Below are positions 23,937-35,582 of a DNA stretch of 64,000 bases, piece by piece; the stretch's first letter is position 1; the number at the start of each line of letters is the position of its first letter. Source of the DNA: Gelatoporia subvermispora B (taxonomy: Eukaryota > Basidiomycota > Agaricomycetes > Polyporales > Gelatoporiaceae); contig KB445813.1 of NCBI GenBank assembly GCA_000320605.2, positions 294,371 to 358,370 on the forward strand, written 5' to 3'. The translations under genes and the position numbers were made by a program. The notes under the pieces were generated by a model. It saw only the letters and a program-made list of their open reading frames with translations. It was not told where the DNA came from and did not search any database.

Positions 23937-26900
23937 TCACCGGCGGCGACCTTTTGTCGCTTTCGGAGGCGGACCAGAAGACGCTATGGCCCCCTGGCCG
24001 TGGGTGGGTATGTAATCCGTGTCTACTTCATTGCATCTCAAATGAACGAGGAGGTTATGCACGAACGACTGTTCGTACCTACTGGGATGTCAGATACGAA
24101 TGCCTATTTCAAACACGTACGACTCACTGTGCATTGGTAAAGACAATAGCCATCGACTCCGAATTGCAGCGCAGCAGATTAGGGGCCATCACGAGCGCAA
24201 GATTTGGTGCAGTCATCTTCGTCACCGCGAGGATCTTGTCCTCGAGGAAGACCTGCAAGAAACTGATCACGAACAGCACCACCCGGCGGTTGATCGTCGG
24301 CAGCCGGCGCACGAGCTGCACGCATGCCTGTGGGTCGCGTCCATTCGCCACACAGTCATTGTACAGCTCGTCCGGTACGAGTGGGTCGCACAGCTCGCGG
24401 AGCCACAGCTTGAGCAGGGACGCAGGAACATGCGGGTCGTCCACGCCGTCGAGGCTGTAGTAACCTTTCTCGATGCGCAGCTTGAGGTCTGATACCGCAT
24501 CGGCGTCGCCAGGTACGCGGAAGATGCCCTCGGCCTTTGTACCGCCCAGGGCGAGGATGCCGTCCGCCAGGAAAGGCAGGATGATAGGCACCTTGTGCGT
24601 CGGGTACGTCCGTTCCTGTAGTCGGAAGATCGCATCGAGCGTCTCGCCGAAGATCGAAGGATGGAACGCAGCGTCCTGATCAACAGTCAGATCAACAAGG
24701 CTAGGTTCTAAAATAGAGCGTACAGAAGCTGTCTCGATCTCCGCAACGCTGGGCGGCTTCCCCCGAGGTCCCTTCTTAGAGATGTAAGCTAGTCGCCGAA
24801 GGCAATACTTAGCCATTACATCGACACGACCCTCCTGATGTGTAGTGGCCTGTTGCATGTACGCTTGGAGGTACGTCTCAAAGTTCTTCGATGGTGGGAA
24901 AGTGACAAGAAGCACACAGAGCAACTGCCAACCACGGAAGATACTTTCCCTATGGCCATCAGTTGAGCCAACCAACCCAACAAGCGTCCTCAGATAGTAT
25001 TAAACTCACGGATTCGGGTTGCCGGTAAGTTGCTTCATGACTTGGCAGAAAATCTCATCACGCAGCTCGCCATGGGTCAGTCCCTCGTTCAGCAGCCACC
25101 GCTCCTCCTCGAGGACTGCGGAAGAGAGGCCGGCTTGAAGAGACGTAGCCGAGCCGTTGATCGCGGGGACGAGCGACGCATGGGCTTCTTGCATACGCAC
25201 GCCAACGGGCCGGTCACGTTCGCGATCGCCCATTATGCGCTGAATGACCTTGAAGACTTTGAGCGCGTCCTTGTGCAGCGAGCGGTTGAGCATCAACAAT
25301 GGTGAGCTCAGGGGTGCCTGTACCCGGGAATCCTTGATCAACAATTGTTGAGGAACGGGGAAGGGGGATACAGACCTTTTGCCATGACATCAACTGCGCG
25401 ACGGGTACCTTGCGCCGGAAGATAAATCCAGTACGGTGTGTTGAGAAGTACTGCTTCGCAAAGTGCGACTCGGCGAATTGCTGAATATCCGATGCAAGCT
25501 CATGCGGGAGCACCGGGTACTTCCTGCATTTCAATCCTTGATGTTAAACGCTCCGGACCACGACCGTGAAAGCAGTGCACGCACCCAGTGTTCATTGAGA
25601 TATTGTCTCCGCGAGTCTTCGTGTAGATGTCGACGGGGATCGGTCTTGCTCCTTCATTCTGTGCCGCAGGGCTGAGCTGTAATGTCGCCTCTATGCGAAT
25701 CCATCGGAGGAACATACTGGCACGTAAGAAGAGGGCTTGTCAGCCGCAGGAAAAGGTACACACCGGGATTGTAAACCGGACTACTGATTTGCTTGCCGCC
25801 TATCAACACCGGCGCATCTGGCGCACTTGGTACAGGCCTACGAGGGGACGGCGGGGCCTTGCCTCTCGCCGGAGCCGGAGGTGGGAGGTCCTGCACGGAC
25901 AAGGCAGGCGACGGGGACTGGTGACCATCCTCCGACGCACTCCGCGCTATCTCCGTGCCGTTCGACCGGTTGGATTGGGTAGACTGGGTGGACGACTGCG
26001 AGTCGGAGAGCGCGATCATTTCGAGCGCGGCAGTAAGGCTCTGCGGCTGAGGGGCGCGGAATGACATGTACGAGGACGACTTCGAGCGCGCGCGGCCGAC
26101 CGTTCCCATGCCCTCCTCCGCAGTGTTCTTCCGACGCGGGGGGCTGTCCCGCTCCCTGCCGTGCTCCCGCTCCTTCTCCTTGCCCTTTCCCTTGCCGCTT
26201 TCGCTCGACGGCGCAGCATGCCCGTTCATGGGCAGGCCCGATATCGACTTGCGCGACTTTGGCGAGCTCGGCGTGGACACGTCTGTCGCGTACGGCGAGC
26301 CGGGTATGGGCGCGAGGGGGTGCCCGCGCGGGTAGGCGAGCGGCCCGCCGCTCGCGCCAAAACTTAATGTCTGCTCGCTGCTTGCAGTCACGCCGCGGCG
26401 CGCGCCGTTCTTCTTGCTAGATGGACTGGGCGAGGGGGTGCTGGGCGTCGGCGTCACAGGCTGGAGCGATCCAAGCCCCGGAGAGCTGCGCGATGATGAC
26501 AGGGAGCGACGCAGGCTGTTGCCTTGCTGCGAAGCGTCTTCGAGGCTGTAGGATTGGGAGCGCTTGTAGGGCGTCCGATCTGGGGTGCCTGGCGCTTGTT
26601 TTGAGGAGGCCTTATCGGGATGCGATTTGCGTATGGACAATCTTCGGGCGAGTGCTGTATTCTATCGGGAAGTAAGCACCACGATTGCGACGACTAAACA
26701 AGTCATTCAAGATATGTAGAGACATAAACCATGTAACTTCGACAGCAGGATGAGACGAGTGAGCCACATGGTGTGGCGGTGTATAGTAGTCTTGGCGCCG
26801 CATGCCAGGGGTCCGAGTAACGAAATCGATGAACTCTCTTTTGGGCCGTCGCAATGCCACCACATTCAATGCGATCCAGGAGAGAGTGTTCTACCAGGAT

Positions 26901-27502
26901 ATACCGCCGAAATAATGTAGTTTACGGACTCACCTGTAGAACACCTAGAGGGATAACGAATGCTTCCGGTTTCTCCCAGACCGTTTCGCCGGACTTTGTG
27001 TGATAGTAATATGGCAAGCCACTGGCCTCGTCGGTCATCTCCCACCATTCACCCTCAGGGTTTGGTGGCAACCTATATGCGCATGAGGTTCATTGACATT
27101 TTACGCCACACCTGACTTACACGAAATTACCAACTGGTGGATCCCAACTAACTTCGCCAGTAGCCGGACAGGCGAAAAACGAGACCTGCGTCTGAGGCAC
27201 AGTTGTAAGCCACGCCTGACCCACCTGACAATTGAACATACCTGCGGGTCGATCAAAGTCACCCAGAAGTGGGAGCCCCAGCCATCGTCTCCATTCTGCC
27301 CATTTGTCGACATACTACGCACAGAGGAAGCACGCCTGCCGTTGACGTGCACCTCTGGTGTTCGCTTGCCATTCAGGCTGGTATAAAAGTCACTTGAAGT
27401 ATTGCTTTTGCTGATGTCTGCAGAATAGGACTGCGCAGGCGATGCCCCATTTGACTGGGGACTTGCAGTGGCGAAATAGTCCGGAGCATGGGCGACGGGC
27501 AT
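23937..27502 (-). CDS. WW-WW-MyTH4-RhoGAP protein (Vilse/ARHGAP39-like)
   Basis: Nine exons, complement(23937..24078, 24128..24949, 25010..25317, 25376..25523, 25585..25716, 25760..26661, 26934..27072, 27121..27191, 27242..27502), join in phase to 974 aa. There are two WW modules (about 80-108 with CPATGEVSWDPP, and 112-147 with GEWWEMTDEASGLPYYYH). A long Ser-rich linker follows, then a MyTH4 domain (about 502-740, LLNEGLTHGELRDEIFCQV) and a RhoGAP domain (about 750-950) whose arginine finger is in EGIFRVPGD near residue 798. The architecture is that of animal Vilse/ARHGAP39 and its fungal relatives, which switch off Rac-type GTPases at the cell cortex. The last exon (YEQSFVHNLLVHLRCNEVD) completes the family tail. 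One intron (26662-26933) is 272 bases, far longer than the rest. Confidence 0.92.
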
Positions 27503-28015
27503 TCGAGAGCAGATAGGCACGTCAAGCACGACGACTAGGTTGTAGCACCGGATCTAGAGCGGCTCAGGTATAATTCAGGAAGCTGTTTAACTCCAGGTAG
27601 TTGTTCGATTAGGCGGGTATCACAGAAGGTAGACGGAGGTATATGGTAAAGAGCGGTGGATATGGCAGTTGCGCGAGTTGTTCCTGCCCGAGTAAAAGTT
27701 TGGGTATCGATAGCGACAGAATCAACAGAACAGCAGTAAGACGGGTATGAAAGATGGAAGCAGAGATAGAAGACAAGTTAATCTCGGTTGGGCGGTGAAG
27801 CCGTCGACGACTCGGATGCCTTAGGCCTCTTTGTCTTGCCCCGCCATAATAGCCCCACGTGGCTCCAGATCTGCCCCCGATCTATATGCTCTGACCTCCG
27901 CTCAATTGTTCGTTTGACGTTTTCTGCTCAACTTGGACTGCTGCTCGTTCCTGTCTGCTTGCCCTTTTCCATTCCATTCATAAACTAGGCGACTGTCTGA
28001 AAAACTTCTACTGCC
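27503..28015. promoter_or_regulatory. divergent promoter, RhoGAP / PINX1
   Basis: This 513-base interval separates two divergent start codons. The side next to the PINX1 start is pyrimidine-rich (for example CCTGTCTGCTTGCCC), as is common just upstream of fungal transcription starts. No specific factor site can be assigned. Confidence 0.45.
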
Positions 28016-29754
28016 ATGGGTCTCGCGGGCAGAAAAGTCAAACAGCGCATCCCGAACGATCCCAGGAATCTCTCATGGGCTAACGGTGCGTCCTACTGTA
28101 TCTTACACCGTCATCAGAGTCTCATTCACATCCTATAATTCCAATTAATCACTATCTTAGATGCCAGCAAATTTGGAACGGCATATTTGTCCAAGTTCGG
28201 GTGGGACCCTTCTTCTGGGCTCGGTGCCTCTGGCGAGGGACGCACAACTGCCATTGCCGTGCACCAGAAACTCGACATGCTTGGGATTGGTGCAGACCAC
28301 AAAAACAGCGAGAACGGCACAGCTTGGAAGCAAAACAAAGACTTCGAGGCACTCCTGCGCCGACTGAATACTGGAGACAGTACATCTACCGAGGGTATCA
28401 AGATTAACGGCTTTGCGAGGGCCGCGACCGAGGCGACAACCGACGCTCCAGAAGGTCAGGTGGATGCAGAGGATGACAGCGCGGAGAAGCCAGAAAAGAA
28501 GAAAAAGCGAAAGCATGCCGAGTTGGAAGATGGTGCGGATAGCAGTAGCGAGAAAAAGTCTAAGAAGAAGGATAGGAAGGATAAGAAAGACAAGAAGGAC
28601 AAGAAGGATAAGAAGAAGCGGAAAACGGAGGGAGGGGGAACATCAACACCCACACCTACTGTTGAGCCCGAGGTCGCCACCGTGGCGAAATCCTCCAAAA
28701 CCACCGTGGTGGTATCTCGCCCGTACGTGTTCTCACACCCTCATTCTTTGTGATACTTGGAACACACAGTATCATATATCCATGGATGCTAACACCTCCT
28801 TTCAGAGTCCGCGCCCACCGCGCTCGAGCCATCGCCTCCAAGACCCTCGCTTCAAAGTCCTCCGCTGCCATTTCCGAGATCCTCGGCATCTCCTCCTCCA
28901 CCTCCACGCCCGCCACCGCATCTGTCTCCGCCTCCCGCTACCCCTCAATCCCACCCGACCCTTCGTCCTCGACCCCTGCGACCAGCGATTCCCCCTCAGA
29001 TCTGCAGCTGCAGGAGCTTAAAACATCGAGCAAGAGCGTCATGGACTACTTCCGCGAGAAGCTCGCCGCAAAGAGCAGTGCACAGCCGTCCACTTCCGCA
29101 TCTGAGGCTGCGACGCCAGCCGCGGGGGACGAGCTGGATGACTATGCGGAGCGCCCGCGTGGACTAGGCATGGGCATCGGCGCGTCGCGGCTGCGTACGG
29201 AGGTGAACGTGAGTGAGGAAAGGGTGGGGCTCGGTGCGGGAGGGAAGTTTGCGGCGATGTTCGCGTCGGCGTCGACGACTGTGACAACCGCGCCGAAGGC
29301 GAGCACGACTACGGTCGTAGAGGAGGTTGTTGAGAAGATCGAAGTTGAGGTAGGTGGCGATCAGGAGGCTGGCCGGAAGGGCAAGAAGGAGAAGAAGGAG
29401 AAGAAAGAGAAAAAGGACAAGAAGGGAAAGCGGAAGGATATTTCGGGTGGGGAGGAGGTTACGCAGGAGGGCGCGGACGCAGAGCAGACACCTGCGGAGG
29501 CAGGCGAGGCAACGGTGGAGCTGCTGGAGGGGAAGAAGAAGAAAGAAAAGAAGGACAAGAAGGATAAGAAGAGAGAAAAGCGCAAGGACGCCGACGAACA
29601 GCTGGATGCTGTGGAGAATGCGGACGAGGATGATCAGGCTCCAGCGGAGGATACACAATCTGAGAAGAAGCGGAAGCAGGAGAAGGGCGAAGGCAAGGAG
29701 AAGAAAGAGAAACGGGAAAAGAAGTCGAAAAAGGCCCGTACGTCCGACTCATAG
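28016..29754 (+). CDS. PINX1: PINX1/Gno1-type G-patch protein
   Basis: Three exons, 28016..28085, 28161..28722 and 28806..29754, give 526 aa. It starts MGLAGRKVKQRIPNDPRN, then a G-patch at about 25-72 (FGWDPSSGLGASGEGRTT, LDMLGIGAD). Next come a Lys-rich low-complexity block, the conserved motif HRARAIASKTLASKSSAA, and a C-terminal half with repeated KKEKKEK and DKKDKK runs. Yeast Gno1 and human PINX1 have this order; they activate the helicase Prp43/DHX15 in ribosome biogenesis in the nucleolus, and PINX1 also binds and restrains telomerase. The basic runs should act as nucleolar localisation signals. It is longer than the human protein (328 aa) mainly because of the Lys/Glu-rich tail. The gene converges with WDR83. 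Confidence 0.9.
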
Positions 29755-29908
29755 TCCGTGCACGTACTCGCCGAGCGCAAGATCACTTGTTTTCGCTGCT
29801 TCATGACCTACAGGCTGCTTTCCTGCATATCCACTTTGTTTGGGGTTATTGCTACACATTAGATACGATACACTGTTCGCTGCATTCGGGTGATATGATT
29901 TGTAGATT

Positions 29909-31085
29909 TCAGGAAGGATGTCGCCAGACTTTGACCGTGCCATCCGCACTGGCGGTGACCATCTCATTCGCTTCGATGGGATGGTGCTCGACCCAAGTGA
30001 TAGCCTTGTAGTGAACCTTCGGAGGTGGATCGGGCTGTAACACTGCAGCCTAGTGTCCATGCGAAGCGTTAGCTCACGAAAAAAAGGGCAGATCGAGCAC
30101 CCAGTTACGCACATCGAGAAGGTCCCACGCCCAGACCATGCCCTGCTCATCGCCGCATATCACGCTCGCCTCCCCGTGTCCAAAGCATGCGCGCGAGCGA
30201 TACGCCGTGTTCGTGTGCCCCCCGAAGTCGTTCAGGAGCTTGCCCGTCTGCGCGTCCATCAGGCGCACGTGCGAGTCGAGCGTTGCGGCGAGGTACGTCT
30301 GTCCGTCCTGCGAAGGTACGACGGACGCGACGGGGAACCCGATGAAGTCCGTGCGCAGCTCACCCATGCGCAGATCGTATGTGCGGACGTGCCCGTCCAC
30401 GGAGCCGGTGAGGATGTATGTTGGCCCAATGTGCAGCGTTTGCACTGCGTCGCGTGCGTCCTCAAGCAGTTGTATCGGCTGGCGGTTCTGAGAACTTGAG
30501 GCACTGTCAGCATGCCTCACACGATATGTCAATGACTGCGGTGCGCACCGAAGATCCCATAGTCGGACAGTAGAGTCGTATGAACCTTCAAGATGGTCAC
30601 ATACGTCGGTGTGAGCGGATGATGGTGAGATGGACTCTACTCACCGCTCGCAAGCACGCTCGCATCCTCGTTGAACTCTACCGCAAATATTTTCGCCATA
30701 TGCCCCGAAATCCTCCGCACTGTCGCGCCAGTCATTACATCCCAGAGGAATACCGAGCGGTCCCCTCCCGCAGACGCGAACTTCGCATTATCGTGCGACC
30801 TGCGCACCCGTCAGCTTCTTGTCCAGCATCAACATACGGAACACAGAGCAGAGCAGATGATACGCACACGGATATCGCCAGCACCTCGTACCCGTGGGCA
30901 GCGTACTTCTTGATCTCAGTACCGATGTCTGGGTTCCAGAGCCGTACGGTGCGGTCCTGTCCACCGCTCAGGATGTACTTGGCCGTACCTTTGGCATATC
31001 GCGCAACGTGAACAGCTCCCTTATGATTTGAAAGTGTCTGATGCAATGTGCGCGGAAGTGGCTCTGGCCCACGAGACGGTGCCAT
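29909..31085 (-). CDS. WDR83: WDR83/MORG1-like WD40 protein
   Basis: Five exons, complement(29909..30049, 30113..30494, 30549..30585, 30645..30799, 30868..31085), give 310 aa, close to the 315 aa of human WDR83. WD40 blades run through the whole protein: GGQDRTVRLWNPDIG, AGGDRSVFLWDVMTG, SYDSTVRLWDLRS, GSVDGHVRTYDLRMGELR, LDSHVRLMDAQTGK, GDEQGMVWAWDLLD and ASADGTVKVWRHPS. The start MAPSRGPEPLPRTLHQTLSN directly precedes the first blade. In animals WDR83 is a scaffold for MAPK signalling and is also found in the spliceosome; the spliceosomal role is more likely in fungi. Exon 3 is only 37 bases. Stop codons of this gene and PINX1 are 154 bases apart. Confidence 0.92.
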
Positions 31086-31259
31086 GATGGTCGACGGAAG
31101 GAAGGTCGAGCGCGCGAACGCCGGAACAGCCACAGTATGAAGTTGTTGGTGCAATGCACGGTATCAGATCTCTAGTAGTGTACATTCTATGTAACATTAC
31201 AGGCACTGAGAGAATACAAGGGAGAGAAATAATACTATAATTTACGCTCATGCATCACC

Positions 31260-33158
31260 TCAGATGTCAAACCGCCGCACCTGGACACCGTCAACTCCTG
31301 CGCTGACTATCCTCCTGTCATCAAAGACGACTGCTCCTCTCCCTACCATATCCATCCGCTTTCCCTCATCCGCCATATCATTCTGAAGCTCTCCGCGCGC
31401 AACCTCGGTCCCGAAACCATCTCCAGATGGAACTGAAGCAGATTCGGGTAGAGGGCCTCGTGTTACCTCTGCCCCCGTTCCGCCCTCTAGATCCCATACC
31501 CACATCCCTCCGTCAACACCCAAGCTCACGCATCGTCCGTCCGCGACAGCCAAAGCACACACTGGGCCCGTTTGTCCGTGTAGTGTACGCACGAACGTCA
31601 GCCGCGGGGCTGGGCCTCCACCGGTGAGAGAGGGAAAGTGTAGCCTATAGAGCTGCAGGGCGGTCGAAGAGTACAGTGGCGATGACGTGTAGATTATTCG
31701 GGAGCGCGTGGAAGACGAGGACGAAGGGGAAGTCGAGTCCGACTCGGAATCCGACGAAGAGGAGACGGGGGCAGAGGGCGAGGGCGGCATAGCTGGTGCG
31801 AGGATGACCCACTTTCCGTCCGTCTGGATGTCCGCTACACGGGTAACCTTCCGGGCCCACTGCTCGCGCATCGCCCGTAGCTTGCGCGCGTCCATCCATC
31901 CGGAGGGCGTATCCACAGCCCGGGCTGTGCGTGACGATCTGACTGTCATGCGCTCGTGCGCATCCTCTTCTCTCCCCGAGATGATTAGCTCTGTCGCACC
32001 GACGCTCCAGTGTGCGGGATATACAGGCACAGCGTACGCTAAAACAAGCTTGTATGTCCCTGAAGTGGATGCGGAAAGTACGAGTGAGCTTGGCGGATAT
32101 GACGTGAAGGACGTGAGTGTCTGCGTGTGAACGACGCTGCCGCCCGAGAGGTCGTATATCGAGAGATGGAAGGCATGCGAGAGCGTAACGAGCAGCGGAT
32201 GGTGGTAAACTGCGTGTGTGATGGGCGAATTGCGTGCTGTGCGGGAGGTGGGAGTGTATGTCAACTGTCGCACGGAATGCGGCGGATCCTGGTGGTCCAG
32301 CGAGAAAATTATGAATTCTCCCGTGGCAATAAATACCGCAAGGCGAATCTGTTGAGAGGAGGGTGGCGATTGATCGAGCGCGAGAGCAGTAATGCTTGTA
32401 GTGGCGGATGACCGTGATGAAGAACAGTCAAGGGAATGCACCTCTTGTGTCGGTGTCTGAAGCCTGACCTCAGGCTTGACGAGAGGTTGAGCAGATGCGG
32501 TTAACGTGAGGTTACCGGCTAACAAAACGTATGTCTGTCCGAGAGGGCCAAATGCCGCAGAGTCATCTGCGGGCGGTGCGGGAAGAGCGAGGCGGTGAAG
32601 AGGTCGTTCTATCCGTGTACGAGGGCCAGTGTGAATATCCTCCACAGAACAGCGACCTTCAATAATCGTTTCAGTGCGAAAACAAGACATTAGGCAAAGA
32701 AACACACCTGTACGCCAGTTAGAACTAATCCGGAACATCCATTTCCAATCTTTCGTATCTTCTGACTGCGCACGGTGAGGCAAGGGCCTGATCTCCCTTC
32801 CGTCAGTCCGACCTATGAAACCTCTCACTCCACGAAGGCGAGAACGCCCATACTCGTGGAGATACAGACTCTTCCATAACTAGCCCCGAGATGCGTTCAG
32901 CCGTGGTTCGATTATGGGCGAACGGCCAACGGGTCTATGTACCTGATTATCAAGCGCGAGTCGAGCCCAGTTGCGATTCGTGCGTTGGATGGTGCAGAGG
33001 TCGTGCCATGAGAGGTACGAGAACACCAAAAGGAGAAGCTCGTCTACAAAAACGTCATCGAAGGATAAATCAAACGTAGAGACATGCTGTCTTGGGGAGA
33101 GACCGTGGAGACGTTTGGATGAAGGTAATGAGACGGATGATAGGGGGCGCTTCGACAT
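31260..33158 (-). CDS. F-box protein with WD40-like propeller
   Basis: Three exons, complement(31260..32656, 32708..32879, 32943..33158), give 594 aa. An F-box lies at about residues 30-70 (FVDELLLLVFSYLSWHDLC) and is followed by LWKSLYLHEYGRSRLRGVRG. The rest is a divergent beta-propeller with WD-like ends such as GVDGGMWVWDLEGG and SAGVDGVQVRRFDI. A Ser/Asp-rich low-complexity insert lies around residues 410-440. The layout is that of an SCF substrate receptor; the partner is unknown. It is unrelated in sequence to the F-box cluster at 11852-21580. It lies head to tail with WDR83, 174 bases apart, and shares a divergent promoter with TEN1. Confidence 0.85.
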
Positions 33159-33545
33159 AGTGCGAGGTCCCCGCCCTTAGTTTCCCTCAAAGCGCGATGT
33201 AGATCTATTAGGCCTGCAACAAGCCAAGAAATGAGCAGAAGCGACTCAATATTCCAACAAGGAGGACGAGGTTGTAGGAGGAGTGTAGACTGAACGAAGA
33301 GTTCAGACCCATCCTTACCGACGCTCTCCGATCAGAGTCGTTCCGTTGTACACGTGACTAAGTATCGCTGAACCAATCAAGTCGTAGAGTAGTCCGACCT
33401 CGAACGAACCCGTATCACGTGAGCGTAATATGAGTTCGTTTGTGAGCGTTTGAAGCGGTGTGCGTTGTGGCGGAGACGGTCGCTGAACGACCTCTGGGCA
33501 ACCCACATCTTGCTGCAGGCTCGTTTTCTGAAGCTCTACTATGTG
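33159..33545. promoter_or_regulatory. divergent promoter, F-box/WD40 / TEN1
   Basis: This 387-base interval separates two divergent starts. It has no coding content that fits either gene and no assignable binding site. Confidence 0.4.
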
Positions 33546-34147
33546 ATGCCCCAGCAACCGGAGTCTGCCTTGCCGATCTCAATACGTGCAATTGAGCGTG
33601 AACACGCCACTCACAAGTACCGCGTTGCCGGCCGGTTGTTCCTACTCCATATCCCATTCACTGACATCTGACATCACTCGATGTTGTTCTCATAGGATGC
33701 TGTGGTACGATGAGAGGTCTGCCACGCTCACGCTCGGAGACGGCGATGTGGCATTATTCGTGGACGTATCGCTCTGCGTAAGCGCCCAAAAGTCTATGGA
33801 ATGGCTCTGGGAGACGAACAACACCGTGGTCGTATTAGGATATCTTGAGCGCACTCTCGTGAGTACTAGACCAGGGTTGAAAAATGACGTTGTCTCATTC
33901 GCTCGGCTTCTGCGTGCATTGCGTCGTTCAGAGACCACTCCCACTACCAACGCTTCCCGTGAATGCGCCGAACGTGGAGGTGGATCCGCGCCTTATCCTG
34001 CGCGCTCTTGTGCTGAATCACACCCCGGATCTGGATCTCGCCTTATGGAATATGGCTGCAGAAAAGATGAGACACGCGCAGGCAGCTCGTGGGGTGCGTC
34101 GGCACGTAGCTCTATATGCCTTCCTTATTGATGGGTACCGTCGATAG
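33546..34147 (+). CDS. TEN1: CST telomere-capping complex subunit Ten1-like
   Basis: Three exons, 33546..33634, 33696..33858 and 33932..34147, give 155 aa. The small OB-fold pattern of Ten1 is visible: KYRVAGRMLWYDERSATLTL as strands 1-2, GDVALFVDVSLCV as strand 3, and NNTVVVLGYLER as strands 4-5. It ends in the helix VDPRLILRALVLNHTPDLDL ALWNMAAEKM, where Ten1 proteins have a similar ending. Ten1 binds Stn1 and, with Cdc13/CTC1, protects telomere ends and promotes lagging-strand fill-in. The start is the first ATG in frame; a longer N-terminus is not supported. Identification rests on pattern and length, since Ten1 diverges fast. PINX1, another telomere-linked protein, is 3.8 kb away. Confidence 0.7.
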
Positions 34148-34367
34148 GAGACAAATCAAGTACAGTCCGCTTGACAGTGCCAGCTTTCGTCTCTGGTGCG
34201 TTCGTTGGTTATGTGACTGCGTGAGGGCGGTTGCCGCGCTTTTGCAGTGTGCCCGCTATGAGATCAGTGAAACACCTGTATCGTAGAATACAATGTTGGT
34301 ATACAACTCTGCGCATCCCGCCAGAGGTCGCTCAGAACTGTCAATGCTATTGTCGTCTTCGTGACTG

Positions 34368-34957
34368 TCATCGTTTTTGCTGTGCAGCGGCCTCTGCAAC
34401 GAACAGCCGAATGATACAAATTAGATTGTGAGTACAGGGAGTGAGGTCGAGACGCACCTCGGCGTGTGGCATCCTCTAGCAGCTGCGTGTCGACGTGCTC
34501 TGCAGGCAGCTGCACATATCGCACGACTGAACCACGAATGAAGCAGTTCTTCACTGCCATCTGCATAGCAGTAAGTACCCGTCATTTGGCCCTTTCCGTT
34601 TAGTTGGGCTGCGCAGGTCGTGAATAAACTCACCATATGAGGGTGGCGCGCCTCATCCAGTACCTTTATGGAGTCCAGACGGATGTTCAGGAATCTGCCG
34701 CATAGACCAGCACGTGTGATGTGTCCGTCAGAGTCGTGACAACGGATCAACAAAGTCAGAGTGGTGCCTAGAGCAATAGCTACGAAAAAGGACGCACTGA
34801 TCGACAGACTTGAGCACGCCAGTAATTGAGAGGTCGTTCTTGAGCTCAACTGTGACCTGCTGGTCGGTAAGCGTCTTGAAAACCGAGAAGATCAGCTGAG
34901 TAGCTAAAAGTCAGCTATTGAGAAGGTTTCTAGGCAAGCTACTGTTGAGCTGACCAT
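34368..34957 (-). CDS. LSM2: U6 snRNA-associated Sm-like protein LSm2
   Basis: Five exons, complement(34368..34393, 34458..34560, 34634..34694, 34798..34895, 34955..34957), give 96 aa; human LSm2 has 95. The protein has KTLTDQQVTVELKNDLS (Sm1 motif), then SVDQFLNIRLDSIKVLDE and the Sm2 stretch KNCFIRGSVVRYVQLPAE, nearly identical to other eukaryotes. It is part of the LSm2-8 ring on U6 snRNA in the nucleus and the LSm1-7 ring in mRNA decay in the cytoplasm. The coding part of exon 1 is only the ATG, followed at once by a GTCAGC donor, so the start codon is separated from the rest by an intron. All phases agree. It converges with TEN1. Confidence 0.95.
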
Positions 34958-35582
34958 TAGGTTGGCGTGAACAGGCGGGGTGGCGAGGTGACAAGCCTCG
35001 TCGTGATGATTGTAGTGTGGGATACATCACGTGCCAGATCTGCCGGACATGGTTGAAGTTGGTGTCGCGCCTTGTCGCGCTCGGTGTGCTCTGAGAGTCT
35101 GTGCAGGCAAGGCGGGAGGTTGGAACTCATGAGCAAGGTGAGCGGTACTTTCTATTTACTCAGCCTTGTGCTCTTGCACAGCCAAGTTACCTTCGCTAAC
35201 TTTCGCTTTAAAGACGCAGAGTGGAACGGAGTGCCCTTCGTTCACCTGGCCTTCTCAGTTCGCTCAGGTTGATCTCACTTGGGGTGAGCTGCAAGCTGCA
35301 GCTAACCGTGAGGTTGGTGCCTACAAGGACTGCCCAGGTAGTCCGCATCTTCCTCCCCTCACGCCCCTTCAGTCTCTGGATTGCACCTCTATTCCTTCTC
35401 ACACTGTGTTGTCTCACACTCCATCCTCTCTTTTATCGCAACCGGTTGCCTCAGCATATCCCGGCCACTTACTCTCAGATCTGCCATCACGTCGGGCTCC
35501 TTGCGACCCACTGCCCCTGTCTTTGCTCCCGGATGTGACTTCGGACGTCCCAGCTCCTTCCCAATCTGGGCCCCCTCCTACT
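34958..35582. promoter_or_regulatory. divergent region, LSM2 / TET-JBP-like gene
   Basis: The left part should be the LSM2 promoter and 5' leader. From about 35166 a frame continuous with the dioxygenase gene stays open without an ATG, and it is Pro/Ser-rich. Either it is 5' leader or it belongs to an undetected upstream exon. Confidence 0.4.

Noticed and set aside
26612..26869. 85-codon minus-strand frame overlapping the long RhoGAP intron
   Set aside because: Skipping it joins the second WW domain in phase to the family motif NTALARRLS; including it would insert unrelated sequence.
29164..29658. 164-codon Leu-rich minus-strand frame
   Set aside because: It is the complement of the Lys-rich codons of PINX1, so the hydrophobicity is an artefact.
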